Source of the DNA: JBHENW01 sp046261875
Lineage (GTDB): Bacteria; Acidobacteriota; Thermoanaerobaculia; UBA5066; Gp7-AA6
Length of the DNA: 44,538 nt
Direction of reading: 5' to 3'
Assembly (NCBI GenBank): GCA_046261875.1
Contig: JBHENW010000067.1
Location: forward strand, 1 to 44,538
Below the pieces are notes generated by a model that was not told where the DNA came from, did not search any database, and saw only the letters and a list, made by a program, of their open reading frames with translations. Within the stretch, counting starts at the first letter, position 1. The number at the start of each line of letters is the position of its first letter. The translations under genes were made by a program, and so were the position numbers. Positions 1 to 8,205 of the stretch are shown piece after piece.

Positions 1-2062
1 GCGCTCGGCGGATGTCGGTGTATTGCAGGATCGCCCGCACGAAGGTGCGGATGTTGAACTGAAAGACGGCCCGGAGCTCCGTCAGGTCGGCGCGGAAGAG
101 ACGGACCCCCGCCACGTCGAGCCGGTCGGTCGTGTAGTCCAGATCGAGCTTGAGGTGCCGGCCGATGTTCCAGCGGACCCGCGAGAACACCCGGAAGCGG
201 TCTCCCGGCTGCGTGTTCTCGAAGTCGATCTGGTCCCCGAAGTTGACTTCCGTGAAGAGGTAGAGGTCTCCGGCGGGCCGGATCTCGACGTAGGTGTTGA
301 CGAACTCCTCCTCGAAGTCTCTTCCGTTGAAGAAGCGATCCCGGGTCCCCCCTCCGAGGAAGAAGAAGGACTGCAGCGGTCCGCCGACGCCGACGTACCC
401 TTCGAACTCCTCCTCGAGCAGCGGGCCGCCCTGCTCTTCGGTGCGGTCCCAGTTGCCTCCGAGGAAGATGCGTGAGTACCAGGCGTCCTTCGCTCCCCAC
501 CAGATGCGCTCGATGCCCGCTTCCGGCCTCCGGTAGTTGACCTGCGGAAGAAATCCCGAGTCGGCGCGGAAGCCTTCCCCGATGTCCTCGTACTCGGCGA
601 ACCAGAACCAGTTGCGCGTGCTGTGCCGGTAGTCCAGACGGTAGGCATGGTCCGAAAAAGTCCCTTCGGGCTGCTGGAACTCCGAGACGATGAAGCCGGG
701 ATAGCGCGTGCGCGACGTGAGCGCCTGGAGGCGGATCTGGTCGCGCGGCGTCACTCGGATGAATGCGTCCGCGCCGGCCAGGTGGTTGGCGTAATCATCC
801 GCGTCCCGACCGGTATAGAGAGCGCCGACGGTGGAGTTCTTACCGACGTCGTACCGATACCGAAAAACGCCCGCGTGGTTGTTGTCGCGAAACGACGTCT
901 GGCTCGAGCTCTGGCTGCCCGGGATGATCAGGTTCGTCAGGTCGTCGCGCGCGATGAAGACGCCGAGGGCGCTCTTGCCCTCCTTCCCGGTGAGCTTGAC
1001 CCCCCAATCGGGGTCCGCGACCGTTCGCGTGTAGACCGCCAGGATCGGCGTCTGGAAGAAATCCGCTCCCTCCAGGAAAAACGGCCGTTTCTCGGGGAAG
1101 AAGAGGGTGAACCGGGTGTTGATGTCCAACTGCGCCACGTCCGCTTCCACCTGCGAGAAATCCGGGTTCAAGGCGGCGTTGAGCGTCAGGTTCGGCGTGA
1201 CGCCCCAGCGTGCCGTCAGGCCGGGCTCGATTTCGATGTCGCCGTTTTCCACGCTCCCGTCGGGGAAGCCCGGCCGCTCGTCGGTCCGCTGGCCGGTCAG
1301 GGTCGGGTCGAACTCGAGGTTGCGGCCCGGCGTGATCCCCTCGAAGCCGGTGATCTTGGAGAACTGGCAGACGTAGCAGTTGCGGTTGCGGCTCAGGGCC
1401 TGGAGCCCGATGCGGTGGCGCTGGCTGCGCGGGTAGATGCGCACCATGTCCACGCCCCAGGTCTGCTCTCCCGCGGCGTGCCGGAAGCGAAGCGAGGAGA
1501 ACGGGATCGCCATCTCCACGACGTAGCCGTCGGCCGTGATCCGGCCGGCGGAATCCCAGATGGCATCCCAGCTCTCGTCCTCGCCGCCCCCGACGTCGTT
1601 CTGGAAGAGGTCCATCTGGACTCCCAGGGGATTGACGAAGAACTCGAACCCCCGCCGCTCGTCGTTGAAGGTGTCCAGAACGATCCCGACGAAATCGTCG
1701 GAGAAGGCCTTGTCCCGGTCGGATAGGTGCGCGCGGATCTTTCCGGGCGCCGGGTCCCGCGCGCGGATGCCGACGTAGAGGTGCTCGTCGTCGAAGAGGA
1801 TGAAGCCCTCCGTTTTCACCGGAGCCGGGACGTTGTCTCCCGGAAAGGTCTCGACGGGAAGCTCCATCCTGTCCGCCTCCAGCCAGGCGCTCTCGTCGAG
1901 CATCCCGTCCACCCGGATCGTTCCGGCGGCCCGCTTCGCGCGGTAAGTCCGCACGGGCTCCATCTGGGCGACGGGCGTCGGGGATGGAACCGGAACGGGC
2001 GTCTGGGCCAGAACCGCGGGTGTCGAGAGCAGCAGGGGAACCATCGCACGCAGGACTCGCAC
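1..2062 (-). CDS. DUF5916 family outer-membrane protein, C-terminus cut by window edge
   Basis: The frame is open from a GTG at 2062 to the left edge, about 687 codons without a stop, so the C-terminus is missing. Residues 1-20 form a signal peptide ending ALAQ. Residues about 35-230 resemble a CBM9-like carbohydrate-binding fold (TIRVDGMLDESAW, then DDEHLYVGIRARD and FEFFVNPLGVQMD). The rest is a long DUF5916-type barrel region, including FFPEKRPFFLEGADFF and alternating aromatic strands. The family is common in Acidobacteriota and Bacteroidota and is predicted to sit in the outer membrane; its substrate is unknown. GTG is preferred because GAGGAGG lies 7 nt upstream. An in-frame ATG at 2044 is the alternative. 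The gene faces the same way as the ECF operon but is separated from it by 225 nt. Confidence 0.88.
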   Translation of the reverse strand, partial: MRVLRAMVPLLLSTPAVLAQTPVPVPSPTPVAQMEPVRTYRAKRAAGTIRVDGMLDESAWLEADRMELPVETFPGDNVPAPVKTEGFILFDDEHLYVGIRARDPAPGKIRAHLSDRDKAFSDDFVGIVLDTFNDERRGFEFFVNPLGVQMDLFQNDVGGGEDESWDAIWDSAGRITADGYVVEMAIPFSSLRFRHAAGEQTWGVDMVRIYPRSQRHRIGLQALSRNRNCYVCQFSKITGFEGITPGRNLEFDPTLTGQRTDERPGFPDGSVENGDIEIEPGLTARWGVTPNLTLNAALNPDFSQVEADVAQLDINTRFTLFFPEKRPFFLEGADFFQTPILAVYTRTVADPDWGVKLTGKEGKSALGVFIARDDLTNLIIPGSQSSSQTSFRDNNHAGVFRYRYDVGKNSTVGALYTGRDADDYANHLAGADAFIRVTPRDQIRLQALTSRTRYPGFIVSEFQQPEGTFSDHAYRLDYRHSTRNWFWFAEYEDIGEGFRADSGFLPQVNYRRPEAGIERIWWGAKDAWYSRIFLGGNWDRTEEQGGPLLEEEFEGYVGVGGPLQSFFFLGGGTRDRFFNGRDFEEEFVNTYVEIRPAGDLYLFTEVNFGDQIDFENTQPGDRFRVFSRVRWNIGRHLKLDLDYTTDRLDVAGVRLFRADLTELRAVFQFNIRTFVRAILQYTDIRRA

Positions 2063-2287
2063 GCCTCGCCTCCTCGCAACCGCCCATCGGGCGCATTCGC
2101 TGACTTGATGGGATTACGCGTTAGACGACGAAATGTTTCGTAGACTGAACCGCGGTGACGATTTCCTGGCGATCTGTACCCGCGGACGGGCGGGCGGTCC
2201 GGGGAAACAGGTTCGGACGCCCTCGCACCTGCTAAAAATCTAGCATGTGAAAGCGTGTGCGCGTCGAGAGCAAAGGAACGCGGGACT
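2063..2287. other. intergenic region with two short dyads
   Basis: This 225-nt gap lies between the HEAT gene end and the DUF5916 start, both on the minus strand. It holds a 5-bp inverted repeat TGCTA/TAGCA at 2230-2245 with an AT-rich loop, just past the HEAT gene. Nearer the DUF5916 start is the dyad ACGAAATGTTTCGT at 2128-2141. No open frame with convincing codon usage was seen. Confidence 0.4.
2121..2141 (-). promoter_or_regulatory. possible promoter and operator dyad upstream of the DUF5916 gene
   Basis: On the minus strand a perfect 6-bp dyad with a 2-nt centre (2128-2141) is followed 2 nt later by TCTAA (2121-2125), which resembles an ECF-type -10. It lies about 60 nt before the GTG start. 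No good -35 is visible at 16-17 nt, so the promoter reading is weak. The dyad itself is seen directly. Confidence 0.25.
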
Positions 2288-3379
2288 CTACTCCTCCAGG
2301 ACCTGACGGATGAACTCGAAGGCGCGCGGATCCTTCGACTGTCCGAGCCAGAAGATGGCCTGCTTGCGGACCTCGGGGTTGCGATGCTCCCGGGCGACCC
2401 GGATGAGGTGCGGGATCCCTTCGTCGCGGGGCATTTGCGTCAATGCGAAGACGGCCTTCTTCTTCACTTCGGTGTCCGGATCGTCCTCCAAGGCCGTGTC
2501 GATCGCCCCCGCGGCTTTTTCTCCCGCCTTCTGCGCGAGCCAGAAGAGCGCCTGGCCCCGGACCTCTCCGCTCCGGTCACTGCCCGCCATTTCGATCAGC
2601 GCGGGGACGGCTTCGGGAACGCTGCTCTGCGACAACGCGAAGGTCAGGTGGCTGCGGACGTCCTCGTCTTTCTCGTCCCGCGCGAGCCGGCGCAGGACCT
2701 CGTAGCCGCGCCGGCCGCGCGAGTTGCCGAGCCAGAACGCCGCCTGCATGCGCAGCTCTCCGGGATGAGGTGGCGCCGTGAACCGCTCCAGGGCGGCGTC
2801 GGCAGCCGCGTGGCCGTGGGCGGCGATGACCGAGAGCGCCGGCTCGCCCGACCGCTTCCGTTTCTTCTTCTGCATCTCCGGGTCCGTTGCGTACCGTTCG
2901 AGCAGGGCCACGCTTTCCGCCAGGTCCACGTCGGTGAGCCATACGAAGGGGAGGCCGCCGGCGTCCAGCTCGCAGTCCCCGGAGAACGCCCGGATGCGGT
3001 CGACGCGGCCCGACTCCGCGCGCATCAGCACGTACACGTCCGATCCTCCGTCGCGGGGCACGCAGTCCTTCCCGTCCATCGAAATGAAATTCGATCCACG
3101 CCCCTCCTCCTCGAGGAGGCATCGTCCGGCGCAGGGGGTGTCGAGATGTCGCAACGAGGGGTAGCAGCACATGTGGCGGCGGCCGTCGAGCGCCGGGACC
3201 GCGTAGCCGATCCAGCGGGGATTCCCGGGCTGGGCCGCGCCCCGGACGGCTTTTTCCAGGCCGGCCCCGGACCGTTGCTCGACACGGGCATTGATCAGCC
3301 GCGCGGGCTGCGCCGAAGAGGCTCCGGCCGCCGCGAGAACGGCCAGGACCAGCGCGGCGGCGCGGATCTGCCGGTTCAT
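2288..3379 (-). CDS. secreted HEAT-repeat protein
   Basis: 363 residues. A signal peptide covers residues 1-23 (ending ASSAQ). A Cys-containing N-terminal region follows, with HMCCYP near residue 70, CAGRC and later DCV and DCEL. At least four HEAT-type repeats fill residues about 200-363, each with a line such as QAAFWLGNSRG, QALFWLAQKAG or QAIFWLGQSKD. HEAT solenoids are protein-binding scaffolds, so a periplasmic partner-binding role is inferred; no catalytic motif is seen. The ATG start has GTGAGG just upstream and lies 4 nt after the DUF4097 stop. It is the last gene of the ECF operon. The repeats resemble those of the TPR/HEAT protein two genes upstream, so the two may be paralogous outputs of one regulator. 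Confidence 0.88.
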   Translation of the reverse strand: MNRQIRAAALVLAVLAAAGASSAQPARLINARVEQRSGAGLEKAVRGAAQPGNPRWIGYAVPALDGRRHMCCYPSLRHLDTPCAGRCLLEEEGRGSNFISMDGKDCVPRDGGSDVYVLMRAESGRVDRIRAFSGDCELDAGGLPFVWLTDVDLAESVALLERYATDPEMQKKKRKRSGEPALSVIAAHGHAAADAALERFTAPPHPGELRMQAAFWLGNSRGRRGYEVLRRLARDEKDEDVRSHLTFALSQSSVPEAVPALIEMAGSDRSGEVRGQALFWLAQKAGEKAAGAIDTALEDDPDTEVKKKAVFALTQMPRDEGIPHLIRVAREHRNPEVRKQAIFWLGQSKDPRAFEFIRQVLEE

Positions 3380-3383
3380 CGCC

Positions 3384-4337
3384 TCACCGGACCCGGTTCT
3401 TTTCGCCCGAGTGGACCGTCACGGGACCGTTGGCGACGGAAAGCCGCACGTTGGCGTCCGAATCTCCGAACTCGATCCGGCGCGTCCTTTCGTCATCCCA
3501 CGTCTTGCGCGCCTGCCCGCAGGCTTCCTCCGGACAGCTCACGGGGCCGCGCCCGAAGATGTCCACACGGACGCCGGATTGATACTTCTCGGGGAGCCTC
3601 AGGCTGAGCGGGCCGTTCTGAACCCTGGCCTCCAGATCGCCGTCCCACCGGTCCCCCTGCAACCGCACGCTGATGGGGCCGTTCTGCGCGACGAGCCGGG
3701 CGCGCCCCGCTTCACCCGTGATCGAGATGGGGCCGTTGACCGCCGTGGCGGAAACTTCTCCGGTCGTCTCCAGAAGCGAGATCGGCCCGTTCCGGGTCTC
3801 GGCGTCGATCGTGCCGGAGCAGCGCTTGAACGACAGGGGACCGTTCTCGTTGCGGGCCGTGACGGAACCGGCCATGTCGCGCACGCCGATCGGACCGTTC
3901 GACGCCTCCAGGTCGAGCGCGGCGTCCCGCGGAACGCGCAGGATCAGGTGGACGGCCCAGTTTCCTCCGGCGGGCCCGTCCACCGAGACCTTGCCGCCCG
4001 AATGGGACACGGTGATGCGCTGCAGATCCTCGGCGCTGAGGGCCGCCTTGCAGGCTTTCAGCGCGTAGCCGCCGCCGGCGCCGCCGTGGACCCAGAGGCC
4101 CGAGTTGTCCGGAAGCCGCAACCGCAGCGGGTCGCCGCCGATGCGGTCCAGGGCGATGTCTTCTTCCGCGCGGAGGCCTTCTCGATCGTCGAACGTCACC
4201 CGCACGTCCGAGCAGCTCTCCGGGCTTCGCCCTTCCGTCGAGACATTGACGTTGCGCCCGCCCGCCCGGGCGGCGGCCGGAAGCAGGGCGCAGAAAAGAC
4301 CCGCGAGGATCATTCGGTAAACCGTCGGACGGATCAT
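3384..4337 (-). CDS. secreted DUF4097-type putative adhesin
   Basis: 317 residues with a signal peptide (cleavage near AARAGG). The body is a right-handed beta repeat typical of DUF4097/adhesin proteins, with the recurrent turn NGPI/NGPL at roughly 20-residue spacing: ASNGPIG, NENGPLS, TRNGPISL, AVNGPISI, AQNGPIS, VQNGPLS and ANGPVTV. The family is widespread in Acidobacteriota next to ECF sigma factors, and its molecular role is undefined. The start is ATG 4337 with GGGAGGAG just upstream. The frame is open further upstream, but that stretch only shadows the next gene. The gene sits between two HEAT proteins, which suggests a common surface or periplasmic output of the sigma system. Confidence 0.88.
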   Translation of the reverse strand: MIRPTVYRMILAGLFCALLPAAARAGGRNVNVSTEGRSPESCSDVRVTFDDREGLRAEEDIALDRIGGDPLRLRLPDNSGLWVHGGAGGGYALKACKAALSAEDLQRITVSHSGGKVSVDGPAGGNWAVHLILRVPRDAALDLEASNGPIGVRDMAGSVTARNENGPLSFKRCSGTIDAETRNGPISLLETTGEVSATAVNGPISITGEAGRARLVAQNGPISVRLQGDRWDGDLEARVQNGPLSLRLPEKYQSGVRVDIFGRGPVSCPEEACGQARKTWDDERTRRIEFGDSDANVRLSVANGPVTVHSGEKNRVR

Positions 4338-4351
4338 GGTCTCCTCCCTTC

Positions 4352-5587
4352 TCACTTGTTCAGAATCTCCAGCAGGAAATCCCGGGCTTCCCGGTTGTTC
4401 ATGACCGAAAGCTTCTGGACCGCCTCCTCCCGGAGCTCGCGATCCTTCTCGGTTTTTGCGATGTCGATCAGGGCGGAAGCGTTGCTCTGGACGAAGAGCG
4501 CCTGGATCACCGCCTCCTTGATCTCCGGATCGCGCTCGGCTCGATACATGGACACGAGAGTCGTTCCCGTGCGCTCGCGGCCGAAGAGGCCCAGCTTCTG
4601 GACCGCCTCCTCGCGCAGATCGGCGTTCTTCTCGACGCGGGCCAGCTCGAGGATGTGCTCCGCGTCCCCCGCGATGAAGAGGCCCTGGAGGATCTCCTCC
4701 TTGACGTCGAGATCGTTCTCGCTGCGGTAGAGCTCCCACAGCTCGCCGCGGGCGCCCATCACGCCGAGCTGGTGGGCGGCGACGCCGCGCAGCTCCGGAT
4801 CCTTTTCCGTCCGCGCGGCGGTCAGGACCCGTTCGCGGTCCCCGGAGATCATGAAGGCATGGAGGATCTTCTCCTTGACCTCCTGGTTCCCCGTCGAGCG
4901 GTAGATTTCTTCGAGCAGCGCGCGGTTGTCCTTACCGCGAAAGACGCCCAGGTAGTGGATCGCCTTCTCCTGCAGCTCCGGCTGCGCGCTGCCGCGCGCG
5001 ACGTTCGCGATGATCTGCCTCGCGCGCGGAGAGGGGCTCTGCGCCAGGACGAAGAGCGCGCGCTCCTTGAGCTCTTCCGATCCACTCCCGTTCAAGATCT
5101 TCTCCAGGAGCGGAAGGGCTCTCTCCGGCTCGCTGTGGATCAGGCTGTTGATCGCGATGAGCTTGAGCTCTTCATCGTCGTCCACGTCGGGGTTCGGGTT
5201 GGCTCCTCGGCCGCCGCGCGGGCGGATTTCCAGCTCCAGCGCCCGCGCCTCTTTCTTCCAGCGGCTCTTGGGGTACTTCTCCCAGAATGCCCGGAGCGCC
5301 GTGAGCGCTTCGCCCTTGCGCCCCTGCTTGTTCAGGGAGTACGCCACCCAGTAGAGGGCGGCATCTGCCTTCGCGCCGCCCATCTGGGCGACCTGCTGGA
5401 AGGCGTCCGCCGCTTTCTTCCAGGCTTCGTCATCGAGCGCCTCGGTCCCGCGGTCGTAGAGCTCCGACTCTTTCTCCGCGCGCGCCTCCGCCTGGGCGGA
5501 GGCGGCCGCGCCCGCCTGCAGCCCGGAGGCGCCGGGGGCTGTCAGGAGCGCGAGCAGCGCGGGGAGAATCCACTTTCTCTGTGTCAT
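4352..5587 (-). CDS. secreted TPR and HEAT-repeat protein
   Basis: 411 residues. A signal peptide (MTQRKWILPALLALL, cleavage near SGLQA) is followed by a TPR/YbgF-like segment at about residues 40-120 (ALYWVAYSLNKQGRKGEAL, then FWEKYPKSRW). A HEAT/Armadillo solenoid fills residues about 135-411, with repeats of about 30-38 residues such as LREEAVQKLG and VKEEILQGLF. The start ATG overlaps the anti-sigma stop as ATGA, which shows translational coupling, and a GGAAAAGGA tract precedes it. It probably acts as a periplasmic scaffold. It is co-transcribed with an ECF sigma and its anti-sigma, so expression should follow whatever stress releases that sigma. Confidence 0.88.
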   Translation of the reverse strand: MTQRKWILPALLALLTAPGASGLQAGAAASAQAEARAEKESELYDRGTEALDDEAWKKAADAFQQVAQMGGAKADAALYWVAYSLNKQGRKGEALTALRAFWEKYPKSRWKKEARALELEIRPRGGRGANPNPDVDDDEELKLIAINSLIHSEPERALPLLEKILNGSGSEELKERALFVLAQSPSPRARQIIANVARGSAQPELQEKAIHYLGVFRGKDNRALLEEIYRSTGNQEVKEKILHAFMISGDRERVLTAARTEKDPELRGVAAHQLGVMGARGELWELYRSENDLDVKEEILQGLFIAGDAEHILELARVEKNADLREEAVQKLGLFGRERTGTTLVSMYRAERDPEIKEAVIQALFVQSNASALIDIAKTEKDRELREEAVQKLSVMNNREARDFLLEILNK

Positions 5588-6339
5588 GTCCTTTTCCTTT
5601 CGAGATCCGGGTCCGCGACGCCGGCCGGCGCCTCCTGCTCCCGCAGGCGCGCGCCGAGCACGCGGACTTTGAAAAGCAATCCCTGCCCCTCGATCCGTTT
5701 GCGGAGCGACTCTTGCTCCGTTCCGGTGAGCGGGGCGGGGCTGCGGGCAATCTCCACGAGCACGCGCTCGAGCTGATCGAGCACTTCGGCGACCGCCGTG
5801 TCCCCCGAGCGCACGGCCGTCTGGCGATAAAGGCGATTGGTCGAGACGAGCTCCTCGGCCCGCTCCTGTTCGCGTGCCGACCCGCCGGCATCCGGACTCG
5901 AGTTGACGAGCTCGAGCAGCACGAGCTGCGAGCGCTGGAGGTGGTCGCCCACGGCGAGCTGGAGCACCCGTTCCCGCGAGCCCGCGGAGATCGGGTCCGC
6001 CGTCTTGTCGGCCTGCTGCCAGAAACGTCCGGCGAGAAGCGCCGCAACGAGGACGGCCGCCGCGATCCCCGTCAGGACGAGACGCGGCATGAAGGCCGGC
6101 GGGCGAACGACCCGCCCGCCCGGCTTTGCCTCGAGCTTCGGGGCGAGCCCGCTCCAGACACGGGCGCCGTACCCGGGGCCCGGCTCTGGAACCGGAAGAT
6201 CCACGGACCCGAGGAGACCGCCGAGAGCTTCCAGCCGCGCCCGGCATTCATCGCAGGCGGAGAGATGGCTGGAGGCGCCCGAATCGGCGGTCTCGCCGTA
6301 ATGCATCAGGATCATCTGCTCTTCGTCGAGGTGCTTCAT
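5584..6339 (-). CDS. zinc-finger anti-sigma factor (single TM)
   Basis: 251 residues. The N-terminal cytoplasmic zf-HC2 motif is H-x3-C-x2-C (SSHLSACDECRARL, residues about 22-36). A TM segment lies near residues 87-105 (LVLTGIAAAVLVAALLAG), and the periplasmic helical domain is Glu/Arg rich. Such proteins bind and inhibit their cognate ECF sigma, and the periplasmic part senses the signal. The gene overlaps the sigma stop and the next start, both as ATGA, so sigma, anti-sigma and TPR/HEAT protein are translated together. The pairing with the sigma just upstream is inferred from this coupling. Confidence 0.88.
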   Translation of the reverse strand: MKHLDEEQMILMHYGETADSGASSHLSACDECRARLEALGGLLGSVDLPVPEPGPGYGARVWSGLAPKLEAKPGGRVVRPPAFMPRLVLTGIAAAVLVAALLAGRFWQQADKTADPISAGSRERVLQLAVGDHLQRSQLVLLELVNSSPDAGGSAREQERAEELVSTNRLYRQTAVRSGDTAVAEVLDQLERVLVEIARSPAPLTGTEQESLRKRIEGQGLLFKVRVLGARLREQEAPAGVADPDLERKRT

Positions 6340-6905
6340 GCGGGTCGCTCCTGCGGTCCCAGCTGCCGGCGCAGCTTGCGCACCGCTCGAAAGACGCTCT
6401 GCTTGACGGCGCCCGTCCTCACGTGAAGGGTGCGCGCGATCTCCTCGAGCGACATCTGCTCGAAATGTCTCAGGACGAAGGCGGCGCGCTCCTTCTCGGA
6501 GAGGGACTCGAGGGCCCGCTCGACCCCCCGCCGCCTCTCGGAGCGCAGCGCGTCGACTTCCGGGCCCGGGCCCGGCGCGGGGAGCGCGTCGAGCTCCCGG
6601 TCGGGCCGGCCGTTGTCTCCACCCCGGAAGTCCCCCCGGCGCTTGCGCGATCGGAGGACGTCGATGGCGCAGTTGGCGGCGATACGGTGGACCCAGGTGC
6701 CAAAGTCCGCGCGGGCGTCGAATCGGGAGAGGGCGCGGTAGGCCCTCAGAAAGGTCTCCTGGACGACGTCCTCCGCGTCATGGGCGTTGCCCGTCATGCG
6801 GTAGGCCAGGCGGAAGACCCGGTCGCTGTAGGTCTCGACCAGGTCGCGGAAAGCCTCGTTTTCGCCCCCTTGGGCGCGCGCGACCACCCCGTTTGTCCCT
6901 TCCAT
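6336..6905 (-). CDS. ECF (RpoE-like) RNA polymerase sigma factor
   Basis: 189 residues from ATG 6905, normal for an ECF sigma. Region 2 has FRDLVETYSDRVFRLAYRM and the signature DAEDVVQETFLRAY at about residues 45-60, then FGTWVHRIAANCAID. Region 4 has ALESLSEKERAAFVLRHFEQ and a helix-turn-helix with MSLEEIARTLHVRTGAVKQ. The open frame runs far upstream, but that part is the inverted copy of a dispersed repeat and is not coding. A sigma-E-like promoter lies directly against ATG 6905, which supports this start and suggests autoregulation with an almost leaderless mRNA. Confidence 0.9.
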   Translation of the reverse strand: MEGTNGVVARAQGGENEAFRDLVETYSDRVFRLAYRMTGNAHDAEDVVQETFLRAYRALSRFDARADFGTWVHRIAANCAIDVLRSRKRRGDFRGGDNGRPDRELDALPAPGPGPEVDALRSERRRGVERALESLSEKERAAFVLRHFEQMSLEEIARTLHVRTGAVKQSVFRAVRKLRRQLGPQERPA

Positions 6906-6913
6906 CTGGGCTC

Positions 6914-6939
6914 TTAGACGGACCAGCGGAGCCGAAGTT
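6914..6939 (-). promoter_or_regulatory. sigma-E-type promoter of the ECF operon
   Basis: On the minus strand AACTT (6935-6939) is followed by exactly 16 nt and then TCTAA (6914-6918). This matches the core of the enterobacterial RpoE consensus (GGAACTT, 16 nt, TCTAA). It sits immediately before ATG 6905, so transcription would begin within a few bases of the start codon. Autoregulation is inferred from this match. Confidence 0.5.
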
Positions 6940-6979
6940 ATCGTCGGGACCGCCAGGCAATGCATTGCCACCACGACCG

Positions 6980-7005
6980 TTAGACGGCCGGGGGGCGGGC
7001 GGGTT
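6980..7005 (-). promoter_or_regulatory. second, weaker ECF-type promoter
   Basis: On the minus strand AACC (7002-7005), 17 nt, then TCTAA (6980-6984). The octamer CCGTCTAA is identical in both candidate promoters, which is why this one is listed. The -35 is poorer than in the proximal promoter. Confidence 0.25.
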
Positions 7006-7014
7006 AGCCTCTCA

Positions 7015-7156
7015 CGTCGCCTCCGCTCGCTCGGGATCTGCCTGCGGCACCGGCTCCCGGCTCGCCCAAAGGGGCTCGACCGGCCGCCTGATCCCTCGCT
7101 CGCTGCGGCTCCCGCGGCGCGAGGCTCCTCCGAGGACGGAGACTCCTCGCGCCGCG
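7015..7156 (-). repeat. dispersed hairpin-headed repeat, copy A
   Basis: Read on the minus strand this begins with the 12-bp stem CGCGGCGCGAGG paired with CCTCGCGCCGCG. The inner hairpin is CTCCG/CGGAG around TCCT. A 3' tail rich in GAGCGAGCGG follows and ends in GCGACG. The first 49 nt (7156 down to 7108) are identical to 43484-43532 of copy C, and the tail is about 70-75% similar by eye. It lies just upstream of the ECF promoters. Confidence 0.85.
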
Positions 7157-7180
7157 AACCGGAGACGGGGGCGCCGGCGG

Positions 7181-7198
7181 ACACTCCTCGCGCCGGGG
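7181..7198 (-). repeat. left-arm remnant of the dispersed repeat
   Basis: The minus strand reads CCCCGGCGCGAGGAGTGT, the left arm of the repeat in the variant (AGTGT) also found at the start of copy B. It lies 25 nt outside copy A in the same orientation and has no right arm of its own. Confidence 0.5.
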
Positions 7199-7221
7199 AC
7201 GGAGCCAAACCCGGCCGCGAC

Positions 7222-8205
7222 TCACGTCCAGAGGCGGTGCCATGCCTTGCGCCACCACGGGACCTCCTTCTGGAACCAGGGCAGATCGAGCTCGTCCCTC
7301 CAGAGCTCCAGGGCGCGGTCGTCCCGCTCGCGGACGGCCTCGAGCGTGACGCCGGGCGGAGGAGGGATGAGCGCGGACAGACGCGCGAAGACGAGCTCCT
7401 GCTCGGCGTTTTCCGTTCGAAGCAGCAGGTGCCAGAGGGTCAGCGCGTCGCGCTTGCGCGCCTGCGAGAGCACGACGTCCAACCCGCCGCCGGGGGCGGG
7501 ATCGAAGTCGAACTGTTCGAGCGCGCGGCGGAACCCCGGCGAAGCGTCGTCGTAGAAGGGCGTGCCGGGCCCGCGGCCGCCGCGCATCAGGCAGTTCGCG
7601 CCGGCGGGGACGAGCGCGTCGCGTCCCGGCCGGGTCAGCTGGACCCACCCCGCGGTGACCGAGAGCAGCCCGCCCCCGTTCTCGTCCACCCGCAACGAGT
7701 AGACGCAGCCCAGATCGACGGCGAGCGCCGAGGGCGTCTCGACGAAGAAGAGGCGGGGCGGGGCCCAGATGCGCGCCTCGATGGATCCCCGCTCGAGAGC
7801 GAGGCGGTGGTCCGTGACGCGCGCCTTGAGCAGCCGCACCCGCGAATTGGGAGCGACCTCGACCTGGCCGATTCCGCCGACCCGGACTTTCGCGCGCGAG
7901 GAAGCGTCCGTCTCGAGCCAGCCGCCGACCGGGAGCTTGCCCGACTCGGCGATCTGCTCCTGCCCGACGCGCGGCGAGCCTTCCAGCCGCGCGACGTCCC
8001 AACCCGGACGCGGCCGGAGAAGCCAGGCCCCCAGCACGGCGGCGGCGGCGACGGCCGCGGCGATCGCCCAGAGCGGCGAGACGCGCCTACGGTCGGGGAT
8101 CGCCGGAGCGGCCCCCGAATGGCGCAGGGGAGACAGGGCCCGCTCGAGGCGCTCGACTTCGGGGTCGGGCGGCCCGCTGCGGTCCCACAAGTAACGGTCA
8201 TCCAT
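7222..8205 (-). CDS. FecR-domain membrane protein, probable anti-sigma regulator
   Basis: 327 residues. A short cytoplasmic N-terminus (PPDPEVERLERALSPLR) leads to a TM segment at about residues 46-66 (LWAIAAAVAAAAVLGAWLL). A FecR-like periplasmic domain follows at about residues 85-205, with GWLETDASSRAKVRVG, NSRVRLL, LERGSIEARIWAP, FFVETPSALAVDLGCVY and LSVTAGWVQL. A C-terminal region ends in a Trp-rich helix. FecR proteins relay a periplasmic signal to a cytoplasmic sigma. The ATG overlaps the stop of the upstream ECF gene by 8 nt, so the two are co-translated and probably form a pair. Confidence 0.86.
   Translation of the reverse strand: MDDRYLWDRSGPPDPEVERLERALSPLRHSGAAPAIPDRRRVSPLWAIAAAVAAAAVLGAWLLRPRPGWDVARLEGSPRVGQEQIAESGKLPVGGWLETDASSRAKVRVGGIGQVEVAPNSRVRLLKARVTDHRLALERGSIEARIWAPPRLFFVETPSALAVDLGCVYSLRVDENGGGLLSVTAGWVQLTRPGRDALVPAGANCLMRGGRGPGTPFYDDASPGFRRALEQFDFDPAPGGGLDVVLSQARKRDALTLWHLLLRTENAEQELVFARLSALIPPPPGVTLEAVRERDDRALELWRDELDLPWFQKEVPWWRKAWHRLWT

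Larger units (their letters stand above)
6906..7221. other. 316-nt intergenic region: ECF-type promoters plus dispersed repeat
   Basis: There is no gene here. From the sigma start outward it holds a sigma-E-like promoter (6914-6939), a second, weaker one (6980-7005), repeat copy A in inverse orientation (7015-7156) and a repeat left-arm remnant (7181-7198). The FecR-like gene stop of the second ECF unit lies at 7222. Confidence 0.7.

Noticed and set aside
623..1726. Long open frames on the strand opposite real genes (also opposite pyrG near 14922-16802 and the TPR/HEAT gene near 4655-5776)
   Set aside because: They mirror true genes in GC-rich DNA, are Arg/Pro/Ala-rich without domains, and disappear where the opposite gene ends.
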